64,000 nt of DNA, taken from assembly GCF_001625215.2 (NCBI RefSeq), contig NC_030386.2, positions 39,209,796 through 39,273,795 of the forward strand, written 5' to 3'. Numbering within the stretch: position 1 is the stretch's first letter; the number at the start of each line of letters is the position of its first letter. The notes beneath the pieces are model-generated. The model saw only the letters and a list, made by a program, of their open reading frames with translations. It was not told the DNA's origin and searched no databases. This document shows positions 13,022 through 25,915 of this stretch, piece after piece. The position numbers and the translations under genes are program-made. Origin of the DNA: Daucus carota subsp. sativus (Eukaryota; Streptophyta; Magnoliopsida; Apiales; Apiaceae).

Positions 13022-13345
13022 TTTCCGATTTATTAAAGAGTCTTTCCAGACAATATGAAAATAGTAAAAATTACAAAGCTCCAACAGTAAGATAATAAAA
13101 TTAGGACATTCCTTGTCAAGTAGTCGTCACAATGAGGTTAATATTATTATATTACAATATCTCGTTACATCTCCGAATCCGCAACAGTTTTGGCGGCAAA
13201 TCAATCTAATATCTTTTCCAAAATATCATTCAGTATCTCTCTTAAAAACAGAAATAAAATCAATCACCGAAAATTAATAACAGCATCTTTTCAACACATA
13301 ATTGGGGACTTTTCCGAAAATACATGAACATGAACATGCACTCCC

Positions 13346-13355
13346 CTATATATAT
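13346..13355 (+). promoter_or_regulatory. Probable TATA box of the polygalacturonase gene
   Basis: CTATATATAT lies 75-84 bp upstream of the chosen ATG (13430), which would place transcription start near 13380 and give a leader of about 50 bases. Confidence 0.5.
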
Positions 13356-13429
13356 GGATGCTAGGGTTACATTTTTTCTACCATCTTCTCGAATCTCGAA
13401 TCATAAACGAAGATTTAGAGGCCGAAACA

Positions 13430-15430
13430 ATGGCTGCATCATCAATGGTGATTGTTGGTACAGTTTTTCAACTTGTGTTCACGTTGATGATGAGTTCTTG
13501 TACAGCTAATAATGTTAGGTTTTACGATGTTACTGGATATGGTGCTGTGTCTAATGGAAAAGATGATAACTCCAAGGTAATTTATACGAGAAGTATTTAT
13601 ATTTTATAGACGTAGGCACGTGTAAATTTTCAAATTTTCCGGGGTTTTTGTATAATTTTGTAAAATTTATTATAATGATAAAAAAAGTCAAAATAGAATT
13701 TTAGTTGGGACACCTGTCTCCCATGTCTTTTACTAGATCGGCCTTGTCTAGACAGGTCAATGATTAATCTAGACTACTGCCCGTGGCTCAGAATTCGATA
13801 GGAAATATGATTTATTTGCTATATTGTTAATTGAAAATCCATAAATATTGATTTTGAAGCCCAGCTGATGAGTTACAAACGGATATAGTTTTAACCTGGT
13901 TAGTTCTGAATTATGATTCTGTTTTTATTTTTTTGTAGCAATTTTTGAGAGCATGGGGAGATGCATGCCAGTGGAATGGCAATTCCGTGATGCTAATACC
14001 AAAGGGAATATACAAGCTCAATCCTGTTGATTTTAATGGACCGTGCAAAGGTTCAACTGCAGTGAGGATCGATGGCAATCTTAAGGCTTCAACTGATATT
14101 TCCGCGGAAGCTTGGATTAGTTTTAACTATGTCGATTGGTTGCTGGTAGACGGAAGTGGCACTGTGGATGGCCAGGGTGCTTCTGTTTGGGGTAAATCTG
14201 GCCAGCCTCATTCTATTGTAAGTGTGACCGTTTGACTAATCTTATTTTTCAGAAATAAGTACTTATTCCTGGAGAAAAGGACATGAAATTGTACTTTTTT
14301 ATAGAAATAAGCTCTTATTTTTTTTATAGAGCCTTTCAAGTAGAAAGTTCTTTGGAATCCTGTTACCAGATTCTAAATGTCGAAAAATTTATTATCTTGA
14401 TGATAACTGGTTTCAGTACAATTACTTAATTGTTCTCTCTTATTTCTGACAGTCGTTGGTATTCAATTTTGTCAAAAACTCGAAGATCAGCAACTTGAAT
14501 CTCATCAACAGCAAAAGTGTTCACTTAAAACTGTTTAAAAGCGAAAAAGTTATGATTAGTGGAGTCAAAATTAGAGCTCCAGAGAACAGTCCAAATACAG
14601 ATGGCATCTGTATTGCTGATTCTCTGGACATTCAAGTCCAGAACTCCAACATAGCCTGTGGCGACGACTGCATTTCCATGCTTAGCGGAAATGAAAATGT
14701 TGAAATTTCCGGGGTCGCCTGTGGTCCTGGCCATGGCATTAGTATTGGGAGTCTTGGACAGAGTCTCGGAGATAGCAACGGCCTTACTGGATTGCATGTA
14801 AGAAATTGTAGCTTCACCGGTACTCAAAATGGCTTGAGGATCAAAACATGGGCACCATCTTCCTCTGGTTTGGTCAGTAATCTTATATATGAAGATATCC
14901 ACATGGAGAGTGCTGATAATCCCATTATCATTGATCAACATTATTGCCCGAGTCGCCAATGTGACAACCAGGTACAACGTTCAACTACAATATACTCCAT
15001 CCGTCCCATTCATTATGGCCACATTTTCTGTTCAATCCGTCCCAAAACTTAATTTTAACTTTTTTTTAAAAATAATTGAATAAAATGTGAAAATCTGATT
15101 ATGAAATAAATGAGTAGGACGGAAGGAGGACATTATTTTTCCCGATAAAACCTATTTCCATGTCAATGATATGTTACTAACACTTAAACGCGTGAATGAC
15201 AGGCACAATCGTCGATTCAGATAAAGAATGTGACATTCCGAAACGTACAGGGGGATTCGAGTACACCGGTAGCAGTGAACATCCAATGTAGCAGCAAAGT
15301 GCCATGCTCAGAGTTCAAGCTGCAGGATATAAATTTATCATACAGTGGAAGAGAAGGAGTGGTGAAATCAGAGTGTTTGAATGTTGATGGCCAAGCCTAT
15401 GGTCAACAGCACCCTCCTGGCTGCTTCTAA
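13430..15430 (+). CDS. Polygalacturonase (glycoside hydrolase family 28)
   Basis: Exons 13430-13576, 13939-14217, 14453-14971 and 15203-15430 join in frame to 390 residues. The start chosen opens a hydrophobic signal peptide (MAASSMVIVGTVFQLVFTLM), so the enzyme is secreted to the cell wall, where it hydrolyses alpha-1,4-galacturonan in pectin. All four family motifs are present: NTDG (190-193), GDDC (212-215), GPGHG (233-237) and RIK (271-273). These supply the three Asp, the His and the Arg/Lys needed for catalysis. The N-terminal block FYDVTGYGAVSNGKDDNSK is typical of plant members. Exo versus endo action cannot be read from the sequence. Intron 3 carries a Stowaway MITE. The gene looks intact. 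Confidence 0.95.
14995..15128. mobile_element. Stowaway-like MITE in polygalacturonase intron 3
   Basis: The 134-bp element has inverted ends CTCCATCCGTCC and GGACGGAAGGAG. It is flanked by TA on the left and GA (decayed TA) on the right, the pattern of Tc1/mariner-derived Stowaway elements. Confidence 0.75.
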
Positions 15431-15593
15431 TTTAATCCTAGCAGGCCATCAAGTTTATCAGATGATCTTAGTACTTAGCAGTAGATGGGAGAGTGATATA
15501 TGAGTTTATTTTTGGTTGCCACTTCAGATTGCTGCAAGTGGTGTATTGACAATTGAGTTAATAAGGTTGCACTTGCTTGGTGCTTTAGTAATT

Positions 15594-15596
<3 letters not shown>

Positions 15597-15631
<35 letters not shown>
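15597..15631. repeat. (TA)n microsatellite
   Basis: An uninterrupted TA run of about 35 bp lies in the 3' flank of the polygalacturonase gene. Confidence 0.95.
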
Positions 15632-15634
<3 letters not shown>

Positions 15635-16995
15635 AACTGAAGTTCAAGAGTTGAGATATTTTTATCCGAGCACTTCTGCACTGGCAATACAAGCACAAAA
15701 TTACAAAATCAGACTATTCCATCATAACTCACAAATTATAACATTCACAAAATTTAATATACATAATTCACTTGCATAATATATTTTTTTTAATATAGAG
15801 AAATTTGTGAAAAATAACGTTTATAAACTGGAATCAGCAATTCAGCATAACTTATTTTGATTTTTTAATTTTTTTTAAAGCAGGTAAGTATTACAATAAG
15901 AGCCGGAGAGGCATACAAAAGAGGAAGGCCGAGAAGCTTCCAATACTAAACAGAATATAATACATAAACAGAACCCTACCACAAAACAAAAGGAACTACA
16001 ATCCAGGATAGCTTAGGTACGAATGTGCTAGCAGTTTTCCGGATTTGTCGAGGTGTATAAAAACTGACCCGGACATCATACCGAATCATAAAAAAGAGGA
16101 AGAAATTAGAAGTCGTGAGCTGCTTGAAAATCTCCCATGAACACACAACTGCTTCCATATCTGTATCCGTACCCGAAATCCTCCTTCATGGCTTCATGAA
16201 CAGCAACGACTTGTGGAGACCGGAGCCTCCATCTGATCCTTATCAACAGCAAAGCAGTCTTCCTGAAATGCACATCCACCATGCACTACTCCTGCACCAC
16301 TAAAATGGTTAGGCCCAAAATCCGCTCGACTACGCATAATATCTTATTATTACATTACAAATTTTTATATCCAATACATTATAAATTACCAATAAATTTA
16401 TCCAAACCGATCGAAACTTATAAGTCATAAGTTATTTTTCACCAAGTAATTCCGAAATAACTTAATTTGATTTGAACCAAATACACACGTTAATTCATTC
16501 ACCCATCTCATGCCTTGATTATAGTCAAATTTGGTGAGCTAAGCAATTGCAAGGAGATGAGTATTTTTGTCAAAAGACGCTAGAATAACGCTATTACTGT
16601 AATATACTGCATTACTTGCTCCTCAAGTGTTCTGGATTATATAATACAGTAATTCAACAGGGTAGTTCACTAGTAGCTAAAAAACTAACAAGAAAATGTA
16701 TTTAAATAAATCTTCATAATAGATAACATTATTTCCGCGTTGACATAGAATTTACGTAATGGAATACGAAACAAAATTATCATTACAAATGTGCCGAGAC
16801 CATGGAGCCTGGTGATAAATATAGACTGCAACATAGTACAGAACCAGGATTACCGATCTCCATCAGAAACTAGACTAGAGATATACTTCTCAATTTCTAT
16901 CTGCAAATCAGCTTATCTAGACGATGAAAAGCTAGTTATTTGCAAAACGCATCCTTGTTGCATATAGTCTGAACAAGGAGCAGAATATACTAATA
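15632..16995. other. Intergenic, possible retroelement relic at about 15880-16310
   Basis: The stretch 15880-16310 is less AT-rich than its surroundings. On the minus strand it has a broken coding feel (for example HEAMKEDFGYGYRYG before a stop). It could be the 3' end of a LINE-like or other retrotransposed sequence, but I cannot assign it. The rest of the interval shows nothing beyond the 3' flank of the NAC gene. Confidence 0.3.
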
Positions 16996-19900
16996 TCATG
17001 AAGTAATGTATCTTCCCAATAACTTGACAGACGCGGCTAGTAAAAGCCACAATATAGCGAAAACTATACCAATAACGGAGAAACTAAACATTCCTCCAAC
17101 AAACTTTTGCACACGCCTCCGGGAGGTTGAAGTGGGGTTACCTGCGGGACATATAGTTTTCAACCTACCAAAGCTAGACATGCGCTCAAAAGCCTTATTT
17201 ACGAGAGCGTTTTCTGAAGCTGAAGCAGGGGTTGTAGGTATAGACTCCACAAAGGACCACAGAGCAGTAGTAAACCATGAGTCTGTACCGCCATCCTCTG
17301 TGCAGCTTTGATTTTGAATAGCTCCGGTATCCTCATTACATACACCTAAAACATATGATCAAAACTTGCTAATATTAGGACATTGTATATATAAGTAAAC
17401 AGGCGGAAGAGCTCTTGAATCCTGGCTCAAACCCCTCTTTCCCCACTTGGGCACGAGAGTTCTTGCCATGTGGAAGATGACATGGCATGTGAAAACCATC
17501 CATCTGACCAAGAGCTCTATAATGTTAGCATTACGCAGAAAAATTACTCAAATACAAAAATGTAATACAAATACAAGTATGTGGCCATGTATAATCTCAG
17601 TAACTAAAATATCGAAATATTATTGTACCATAATTTGGTTGAGAAGCAGGTGCATGATTTGTTTCCGGAGCGAAAAGGTCGTTTCTTTGTTCAGTTGCCC
17701 ATACTTGAGAACTCATCATATTCGCTTCATCATGGAAGGTGAACTCGTCATAGAAAGCAGTCCCATTCTCGACAGCATTTACATAAGAATGTGACACAAC
17801 ATTGGACATTCCCCCATCAGAAAAATGCAGCTGTGAAATTTGTTCTGGCCCACCTTGCCCCATATCTTGAAGGATCATATTTAAGTCATTGTAAATATCT
17901 GCTGCTGAAAATCCATCCATTTCATTGGATGATGGGGTATCTAGTGGTTTTTCAGAGTTTTGAACAGGTTCAGGACCAAGAAGATCATCCATTTCAAGAA
18001 AATCTTCAATGGAAATTTCACCCGACCCGTCTTCACCATTTTTCATACATGTGACGACCTCAGATGCTTGAATTGGTAATTGAGATGCAAGAGAGAGTGT
18101 GTGGTCAAAGCCAGCCTGCATATCTGAATTCGGGTAGTGGTGGGGAACCATGCTTTGATCAGGTAAACTTACATCCCCAGAGCAATGGTTTAACAATGTA
18201 CTTCCATTTTCTTTATCAGCAAATAATTGATCAAATGTGTACGAGCAAACATTGAGAGGGGGTTGATCAAACACAGTTTCATCTACAATCTTGTTTAAGA
18301 ACTCACCAATATCGTCTCCTTGATCCTGTGGCAATATAATACTTCTGGTACTGTCAATACAAGACGCATCAGCCTCCTTTGCAATATTTTGCTGGTCTAT
18401 TAAACCACTAAAACTCACACACTCGACATCAGCCCATTCCTCTTCTTTAAACGGTGCACCATATTCCTCACCATTCTTAGGACCGGGACCACTCTTTTTA
18501 TAAACCTTGTATAATACATAGTAATCCTGAGCAGAGGGACACCTTCTTAGCTCCTCTTCATCCAATGTATACTCGTGCATCACCCAGTCTGTGCGCTCAC
18601 CAGAAGGAGCACGCCCTTTGTAGTAAACCAGGGTCTTCTTCAGACCAACTGATCTTGAGTTGCTAGATATAGTCCGATCTTTACCAGTTGCTTTCCAGTA
18701 GCCATGCATGGTAGCCCGGTTTGATCTCCCTCCATTAGGATATTTCCTATCTCTAGGGCTCAAAAAGAACCATTGGCGATCTCCCGTCTTCAATTTTGAC
18801 AGCTCTGATAATAGGAGAAAAAGTATTAGTACTTTCAATACAATATTCCTTTCAGCAAATTTAATCCAAATCAACAAGAAATAGACTAATAACAAGCAGT
18901 AGAGTAGAGTCTAAGAATAACATCTTATAATGACTGTGTACACAGGAATAACCACCAATCCATAACACATAAATATAAAATTGTGCTACGTTAGTGCTTT
19001 GTTTCTCAAAAATGGAAAGATTCTATAAGCCCTGTATTGAACCAAAGATACAATATATAAGTATAGGAAGTTACTCAATTTAACCAAAAGTTTGAAATCA
19101 AATAATATAAACAACAGAGTCTCACTTGTACACCAACTTCAATAAACCATATCATCGATCTAGCTATATGAAAAACTGAACACATTACCACTTTAATCCA
19201 ATTCATAGCCGTAAACTTGTTGCAAGCAAATATACAGATAGTAGCCAAAAATACTCTCCAGCTACCTCCAATTCATAGCCAGAAACTTGTTAAAAGCAAA
19301 TATACATATAGTAGCCAAATACTCTCCAGCTACCGCCACAAAATCCAAAAATTCCATCAGACATAGAATATCAAATAGTATCTCCTAACCCAGAACCATA
19401 GCTAACCACCCGGTAATCCCCTCAGCACCGGTTGACAAGGGTAAGATGTACTCATGACTTAACTACACACTGACATCTAGCCTCTAGGAGTCTCACAAAT
19501 AACCAAAATAATTCAAAACAGTAATGTTGTGTTTGGTTGGGGAGAATGGAATGGAATGGAATGAAATGAGTAAAAATACTTAAAACTAATAGAGATAGGA
19601 AGAAAGTTTTGAGAAAAAATTAAGAGAGTGCAAAATTGCTATGATGAGATTTGTGAAGAAATTGAGGATAGGAGAGAATGGAGCATTCCATCTCAAATTG
19701 GAGGTGTGATATCTAGCCTATGATGTAAGAAATAGAATGGTAGAAGGAATGAAATTTTTTAAAAATTATGCATAAGGTAGTTCATTTTTCATTTCATTTC
19801 TTCCGCAATCATTCACCCCAACCAAACACAACATAAGTACATCATCACAAAAGAATACTATTATCAACCCACTAAACCCCCTGTCGAATCCACACAAAAA

Positions 19901-20297
19901 CCCGAATAATCAATCTCCAATCATCATCATAAACACCATAACCATCCAAACCAACTTATAACTCAAAACCCATAATCAGAAATTAGGCAATTAACATAAT
20001 TAACCTTGCAAAACATCATTAACCACAAAACACACAAATCAAGAAACACAAACAATATATAAACACAAAATCAAAGAAAACAACGAAAAGGGTACGTAAA
20101 TTACCAGGCAAATCATCAGGATCCCACTTGTAAACATCAGTCTCGGCAATAATATCAGGCTTCAATCGTCTCCGACAGATCTTACGCTTAAGATAATACA
20201 AAACAAGCTCTTCATCCGTGGGGTGGAATCTAAACCCTGGTGGAAACAACTTGGAACTAGAACCAGATGATGATCTGGATGATTTTACAACACCCAT
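16996..20297 (-). CDS. Membrane-tethered NAC transcription factor (NTL type)
   Basis: Exons 20105-20297, 17629-18804 and 16996-17345 join in frame to 572 residues. The N-terminal NAC domain is complete, with [43 protein letters not shown] and [10 protein letters not shown], the DNA-binding and dimer regions. A long acidic, Ser/Asn-rich activation region follows. Near the C-terminus (about residues 542-563) is one hydrophobic helix, [20 protein letters not shown], after an Arg-rich stop (STSRRR). This is the NTL layout: the factor stays in the ER or plasma membrane until it is released to the nucleus under stress (family knowledge). The start chosen is MGVVKSS, directly before the NAC domain. 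Intron 1 (1.3 kb) carries a Tourist MITE. Confidence 0.93.
19204..19335. repeat. Tandem duplication of about 65 bp in NTL intron 1
   Basis: Two adjacent copies share ATTCATAGCC, AAACTTGTT, AAGCAAATATACA and ACTCTCCAGCTACC with a few substitutions. The copies start near 19201 and 19269. Confidence 0.8.
19525..19833. mobile_element. Tourist-like (PIF/Harbinger) MITE in NTL intron 1
   Basis: The 309-bp element has perfect terminal inverted repeats TGTTGTGTTTGGTTGGGG and CCCCAACCAAACACAACA. It is flanked by TAA on both sides (19522-19524 and 19834-19836), the 3-bp target duplication of PIF/Harbinger elements. Confidence 0.9.
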
Positions 20298-21687
20298 GAT
20301 CACTCAAACACAACAAAAGAACCCAAAGTTTATGGGTGTGTCAGAGAGATATGGGAGAGAGATGGAAGAGAGAGAGATATGAGAGAGATGGAGGAGAGGG
20401 AGAAAGAGAGATTTGCGGGAGGGAGAGATTAGAGAGAGAGATTTGCGGGAGGGAGAGATTGAGGAGAGAGGGAGGGGTGAAGACTTGTGAAGTGTGTGAG
20501 TTGTGCAAGAGTGGGGAGAGATAGGTGGCTTGGTCAAAGAAGGGAAGTTGTAATGTAGGCTGATGAGAAGATTCCTAGAACTTGGAAATTTATGCTTTGT
20601 TTAGGTTTGCAAATCGTTAAATTCGCATTGTAAAGAGTGGAATGATAAAAGGTGAGTGTATTTGTTGACTTTGATTTATTTTATTATTTTTGTTGAAGAA
20701 AATATTTTGTTTGTAATTCGGTGACAAATTAAAGATATTAGAATTTGTGGCGTACTCTATAACTTGGACTAGTTCGTGCTTACCCAGATAATACAGTAAC
20801 TTATACAGTTGAAATTACTTTTGATTTTTACTAAAACGTGTGCCAGAGATGTCCTTGAATATAAATTTGTTTTTATTGTTTTATGTTTTATATCAGATAT
20901 TTTCGATTCTTGTTCTGATATAATATAAATATTCAGCATATTTAATGTTATTTAAAATCGATGCATTTCTTGAACTTTTCCAAATTAAATTTAGAATTTA
21001 CGTTTTATAAATTCAAAAAGTTAATAGTTAGCACATTTTTAAAATCGACCAAAACTAATTTTCTAATAATATAATTGACGTGCAAGAAGTATGTGTGTGT
21101 AAGCAGTGGTTCAGGTATCATTTTACGTAAAATTCCGAACCGATTCTAATTTAAAATCTTATAAATAATTTTAAAATTAATCATATTTATATATAAAATT
21201 TGATTCTAATATAAGATATTAATCACAAATAATGTGCATAAATTATTTAACTCTTGTAATTTGAATCAAAATTTTGGATTTTTAATTAGTTGAACTGTAG
21301 ACCATTATGTACAAATATGATTCTACAGGTTAAAATATTATGATTATTTTTTGATGGTTTTTTTAGAAAAATGATATATAAGTGTTTAAAGTACACGCAT
21401 GAGAGATTTCAGTGCAATTTTCTATTTTTCATTAAAAAATTTATTCCACAAAATACATATCGACAAAAAAAAAATCAATCTAATTTTAAAAAAATAAATG
21501 AGACGTTTAATATAAAACGGTTATGAGTATAAAAAAACGTACAGACATTAATGTACCGTGAAAAGGAGATTTTTTCCCAGCAATCCAATTTCAGTTCTAT
21601 TTATGACATTTATTTTATACTTTGTTATATTCATTTTATCCTCAAAAACCTAATCCTGACATTCTGTTATCGCCCCTTAATATAGTA
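20298..21687. other. NTL 5' leader and promoter, then AT-rich spacer
   Basis: 20340-20520 is a purine-rich (GA) low-complexity stretch on the + strand, so a CT-rich leader of the NAC mRNA. The remainder up to the Helitron end is AT-rich with no coding signal. Confidence 0.55.
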
Positions 21688-22134
21688 CTAGCCTATAGCA
21701 CGGGCGACCATATAATTTTAATGTGATTATTTATAAGCTTATTATCATTTTATTTGTGTTTTTTTACTAATTAAATAAAATGGTTTTAAATTATATTAGT
21801 CGATTCCATATGTGAATGTTTATTTATAAGCTTAATATAATTTTTTAGTGTTTTTTTATTAATTAAATAAAATGTTATTAAATTATATTAGTCGATTGGT
21901 TATATTCATTTTTGAAAGTTTGTCTTGTGGAATATTTTTCTATAATATAAAATATTAGTATTAACAATCAATTTGTTTTTTCATATGTGAATGTTTTCTT
22001 AATATTAATATATGATAATGTGGTTTTTGATTAATATTACCTCATATTATTCATATTTCATTACATAGCACTGAATACTATTGTATTTAAAAAAATTTAG
22101 TTATATTAAAATATTGAACTGAAATTGTTAGTTA

Positions 22135-23821
22135 TTGGAAAAAAAATCTATTCATTTAAAAATTTTAGTTATTAAATATGTGAATTTTTTTCTTAATATT
22201 ACTATATATGATAATATTGAAAAATGCTATGATTTTGAGCTCTTTGTTAATAACTGTATTGTTCTTTGTCTAATGTGGGGAGAAGGTGAAGTAAGAGAAT
22301 TTTTATTGTTGCGAACCACAAGATTCATAGTACAATTAGAAGTTCAAAAAGTTAATCTTGTTTTGTAAGCAGTAACTAATTCATAAATATATTAATTTGT
22401 TTTAAAATATAATAATTTATGTTTGTAAGTATATTCCGAATTTTGATATTAATGGGCTTGATTTTTTTTAGAAGATTTGTTTTCGAATAATTTGAGTGAT
22501 AAATCCCTATATTAACTCAAAAAAATCCAATCCAATGTATTCGAATATTAAAAATAGAACAAAATATGTGATGTTGCTAAAACAAATTATTTAAATATAG
22601 AAAATAGAACAAAAAATGTGAAGTTACAACAAATTTTAGAAAAACCATAGAAGCATGGTATCATTAATTAACCAGCAACATTTTGTAGTGGTAACCATAC
22701 TATCTTCCAACTCTACCACACTACTGATTTCTCTTCATTTTCTGCCAATCTAGAACTCCTGAGTTATACAGGCTACAATGTTGCTTTATATGGTACACCG
22801 AAGGTTGAGGGTTCTTTAGACATGGAGTCATAATTTTTGCACAAGAAAAACCGTGATGGTAAAGAACAGAAGAACTGTTATCATCTCCGCGCCATCTTAG
22901 TGGTAGTGGTAATGGATCATGTAATTATTTCAGCGGAGAATTCACCAATTTAAAGGAAGGCCTAGTGTGCATCACTCGCTGCCAAAAAAATGTAGCTTTT
23001 GAAGAAGAGGTGGTAGGAGTTGAATTCTATAGCTATTTAAAGACGCCAAGCTTTCTATACCTCTATCAAGGCATTAACACTCATTCATTCCAGCAGTAGA
23101 GCAGTCAAATATGTTCATAGGAGGCGAGAAAATCAACCTTATCAAATAACCTAAATTTTCCATTTATCATTTGCACACCATGTCGATTGTAGTGAAACAG
23201 TACCATGTCTGACTTAGCATATTTGCTACATGTATTACCTAGTTTCTTTCTCTCTTTAACAGTATGTTCCAACTTAATCTTGTATCTTGTCTGGTATTAA
23301 CCTTTAGAAAATGAAAAGACTTGGTGAAAACTTTCTGAATTGACAAAAATGTTGACTTATATCACTTGTCCTCCCTGTACTCTTAGAAATCTAACGCAGT
23401 GGCAGAGCAATGCGGCGTATCATCTTTAGAATGACTAATAAGATCATCATAGAAAATAGTTTGCTTATGTGTCACACATATATCATTGAAATAAAACAAA
23501 CAAAGTATATCAACTGATCAACAAAGACTAAATGGCACCCTTCTTGAACTCAAATATGTCTGGATCTAGTTATCTAGTTTGGTGGGAAAGAATAGAATGA
23601 ATATCAAAGGTTGGAGCTAAGTTCCGAAGAAAATTAGTGAAAAACGACATTGGAAAGGGTATAAATTATGGGATGGAAAGGGTATATTACTCATTGCAAA
23701 CAACAGCCGAATATCCAGATGCCAAAAAACATAATAAACTAAAATTTAATGGATATACAGAAAGAAAGTGTATGCCACTGCTTATATCTTGGCCAAACTG
23801 CAAGACTCTTGAATCAATGAG
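22135..23821. other. Helitron interior without recognised gene
   Basis: 22135-22650 is AT-rich; its open frames look like chance. 22680-23230 has more balanced composition and could be the 3' flank captured with NEP1 or a fourth, decayed fragment. No frame stays open long enough to identify. Confidence 0.35.
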
Positions 23822-24563
23822 TTACAGAATTTTCCATTTCCGTTCCAAAGCATTTGTGATCTTTGATATACAATATACCGTACTCAATGGGGAGCCAGAA
23901 ACTGAACAACCACGGTAGATATATAATTAATAAGGGGAAAAAACAGGACAGATGAGTTTGTTAAAATCCAATCATAGAGGATGCAATAATATACAAGTTC
24001 AAAACAACTTACTTGATATAAAATCGTCTACAAACTCCTTTTCAATTTTCCCATGGGCCATTGCACCAACCTGTTTACATAGGATTGGAGATGATAGTCA
24101 TACAGAATATCCCCCATAAGAAAATCAACAACCCTTTGACCTCTGAAACCCAATTTATACTCTTTGTAATCCATAAATTTATTTAAATTCTACTTCAGCA
24201 TATTTTACACTAAATATAAACAAAATTACACAATTTATCAATATTACAATCCTATCTTGAAATATAGTATATCATATATAAACAAATGTTAGAGTTCAGC
24301 TTCCTGAAACAAAAAAAAAAAAAAAAAAAAAGCAAAAGAGATTGTTTACCTATTCTGCGAGAGAGTTTACAGGCAATTACTTAAAAGCAGTAAGTGTACA
24401 CACAAACCCATCATCTAATCTTCCAAAATCTTATTAGAAAGAAAGGGTTTAAGCTACAAATAGTAACCTTGCCAACTTTAGCAACCCCCAAAGAAGCCCT
24501 TTCAAGTATAAAAATAACACCATTCTTCTTATCATCCTCGACTGCAGGTTGTGTTTTATCCAT
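23822..24563 (-). pseudogene. Captured NEP1/EMG1 (18S rRNA pseudouridine methyltransferase) with internal deletion
   Basis: Three exons join in frame at good splice sites: 24468-24563 (reads GVIFILERASLGVAKVGK), 24013-24070 (VGAMAHGKIEKEFVDDFIS) and 23822-23901 (ISGSPLSTVYCISKITNALE and the stop). The first matches the start of the SPOUT domain of NEP1, the other two its extreme C-terminus. Everything between, including most of the methyltransferase fold and the rRNA-binding surface, is missing. What remains is a 77-residue open frame with its own ATG and stop. It cannot be an active enzyme on what is known of the family. It lies inside the 7.7-kb Helitron. Confidence 0.85.
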
Positions 24564-25915
24564 AAAATAAGTGAATTACCAGCATAATAAGTGCATTGTT
24601 CAAATCGTTTTTGCTTTCAATAATAAATTATACAGCTAGAATGATTCCTATTTTTTGGTGTACATTGTGGTAAGAATTGTCCTCTTTTTTCTTAGTGATA
24701 TAATAAATTTTAGATTAAAACTATAAAGGGTTTGTGTTTTACTTTTTTGGAGCTGGATTTTCATAAAATTTATGGTACTTTGATTAACTGTTATTGTACC
24801 TGCTCAGATATTTTTGACCTTTATTTTCCAACAGTCAACCCCTCTAAGCAACACACTTAGGCACACAAAATGGAAACAATTTATAAGTTAAATCCTTGAG
24901 TATTAAAATTATAAAACTTGTCCTGTTTTTAGTAAAAGTTAAGCTTGTCCTGTTTTAAGTAAAAGTTAAGCAGAGTGTCTTGTCAGCAAATTAGAGGCCA
25001 GAACTTGGAATACAAAAAGCAACTATGAACACAAATATGAAATGGGTTATGTGGAAATTAGCTACACTTTTCTTCTTCTTTGCAATGGTTCCTGGTGCAG
25101 AATGTTGATTAACTAAACATTTACTGCAATTAACTTATGCTATTTCTGGATGGATTCAGCGGAATTTTTGATGGAATATTGCACTATACTACTATTTAAT
25201 TGTTAAATTTAAAATTTCCATTCCCCCTCCATTCTATACCTACAAATTTAAGGTAGACCTCAAACTCATTAATTTGAGAATGAAATTTCCATTCTTTTCT
25301 GTACTCAGGTTCTTCTCAAACCTCATCATAGAAATTTTGCACTATAATCTTTTTCACTCTTCATCCTACATCCTTTGCTGCTTATCTATATTTTTTTCAA
25401 CTTTTCATTTTGTTACCACCTCATTCCTTTCCTTCCAACCAAATGGGCTTTAGACTTTATGATGGAGCTGATAAGTCAAGTCATATAATGGTGAGTATCA
25501 AAGGTCATTCACAAACTCCATTATTTCTGGTCAGTATATAATCTGAGCCGGTTGATATTTAGGCCTACTTACAGGCTTCTTTTTTTTAAAACTTATTCAA
25601 TTAGGTCAAACCTACTTTAATTACAATATCTTCATATATTATAATTTAAACACATTTGTTGGGCCTATATATTTACATATATTAACGGGCCTAATAAAAT
25701 TATATTAATCCAAGGACATCCTTAAGACTAACATAAAAAAGTGAAATATTAAAAGTTAACAAATATATAGAGTGGTCTTCTATTATTGATGTCATATCTT
25801 AAGAGTGTAATTTCAGGTCTATGATTGTTGGAGGTGGGATTCTGAGAAAATGGATAAGATTAGTTGAAAAAAGATGTTAAGCAAGTCTTTTGTATTGGAT
25901 GGAGAAGATTGGTAC

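Noticed and set aside
20304-20537. Frames in the purine-rich stretch upstream of the NAC gene
   Set aside because: Low-complexity leader sequence; the NAC start codon follows directly on the minus strand.
20760-20790. GGACTAGTTCGTGC as another Helitron 3' end
   Set aside because: CTAGT is present but I see no GC hairpin of the right spacing and no TC partner end.
22135-22368. 77-codon frame in the Helitron
   Set aside because: AT-driven composition (Ile, Phe, Asn, Lys), no motif and no splice partners.
23637-23918. 93-codon frame on the + strand
   Set aside because: It overlaps antisense to the NEP1 C-terminal exon, which has clear family sequence and splice signals.
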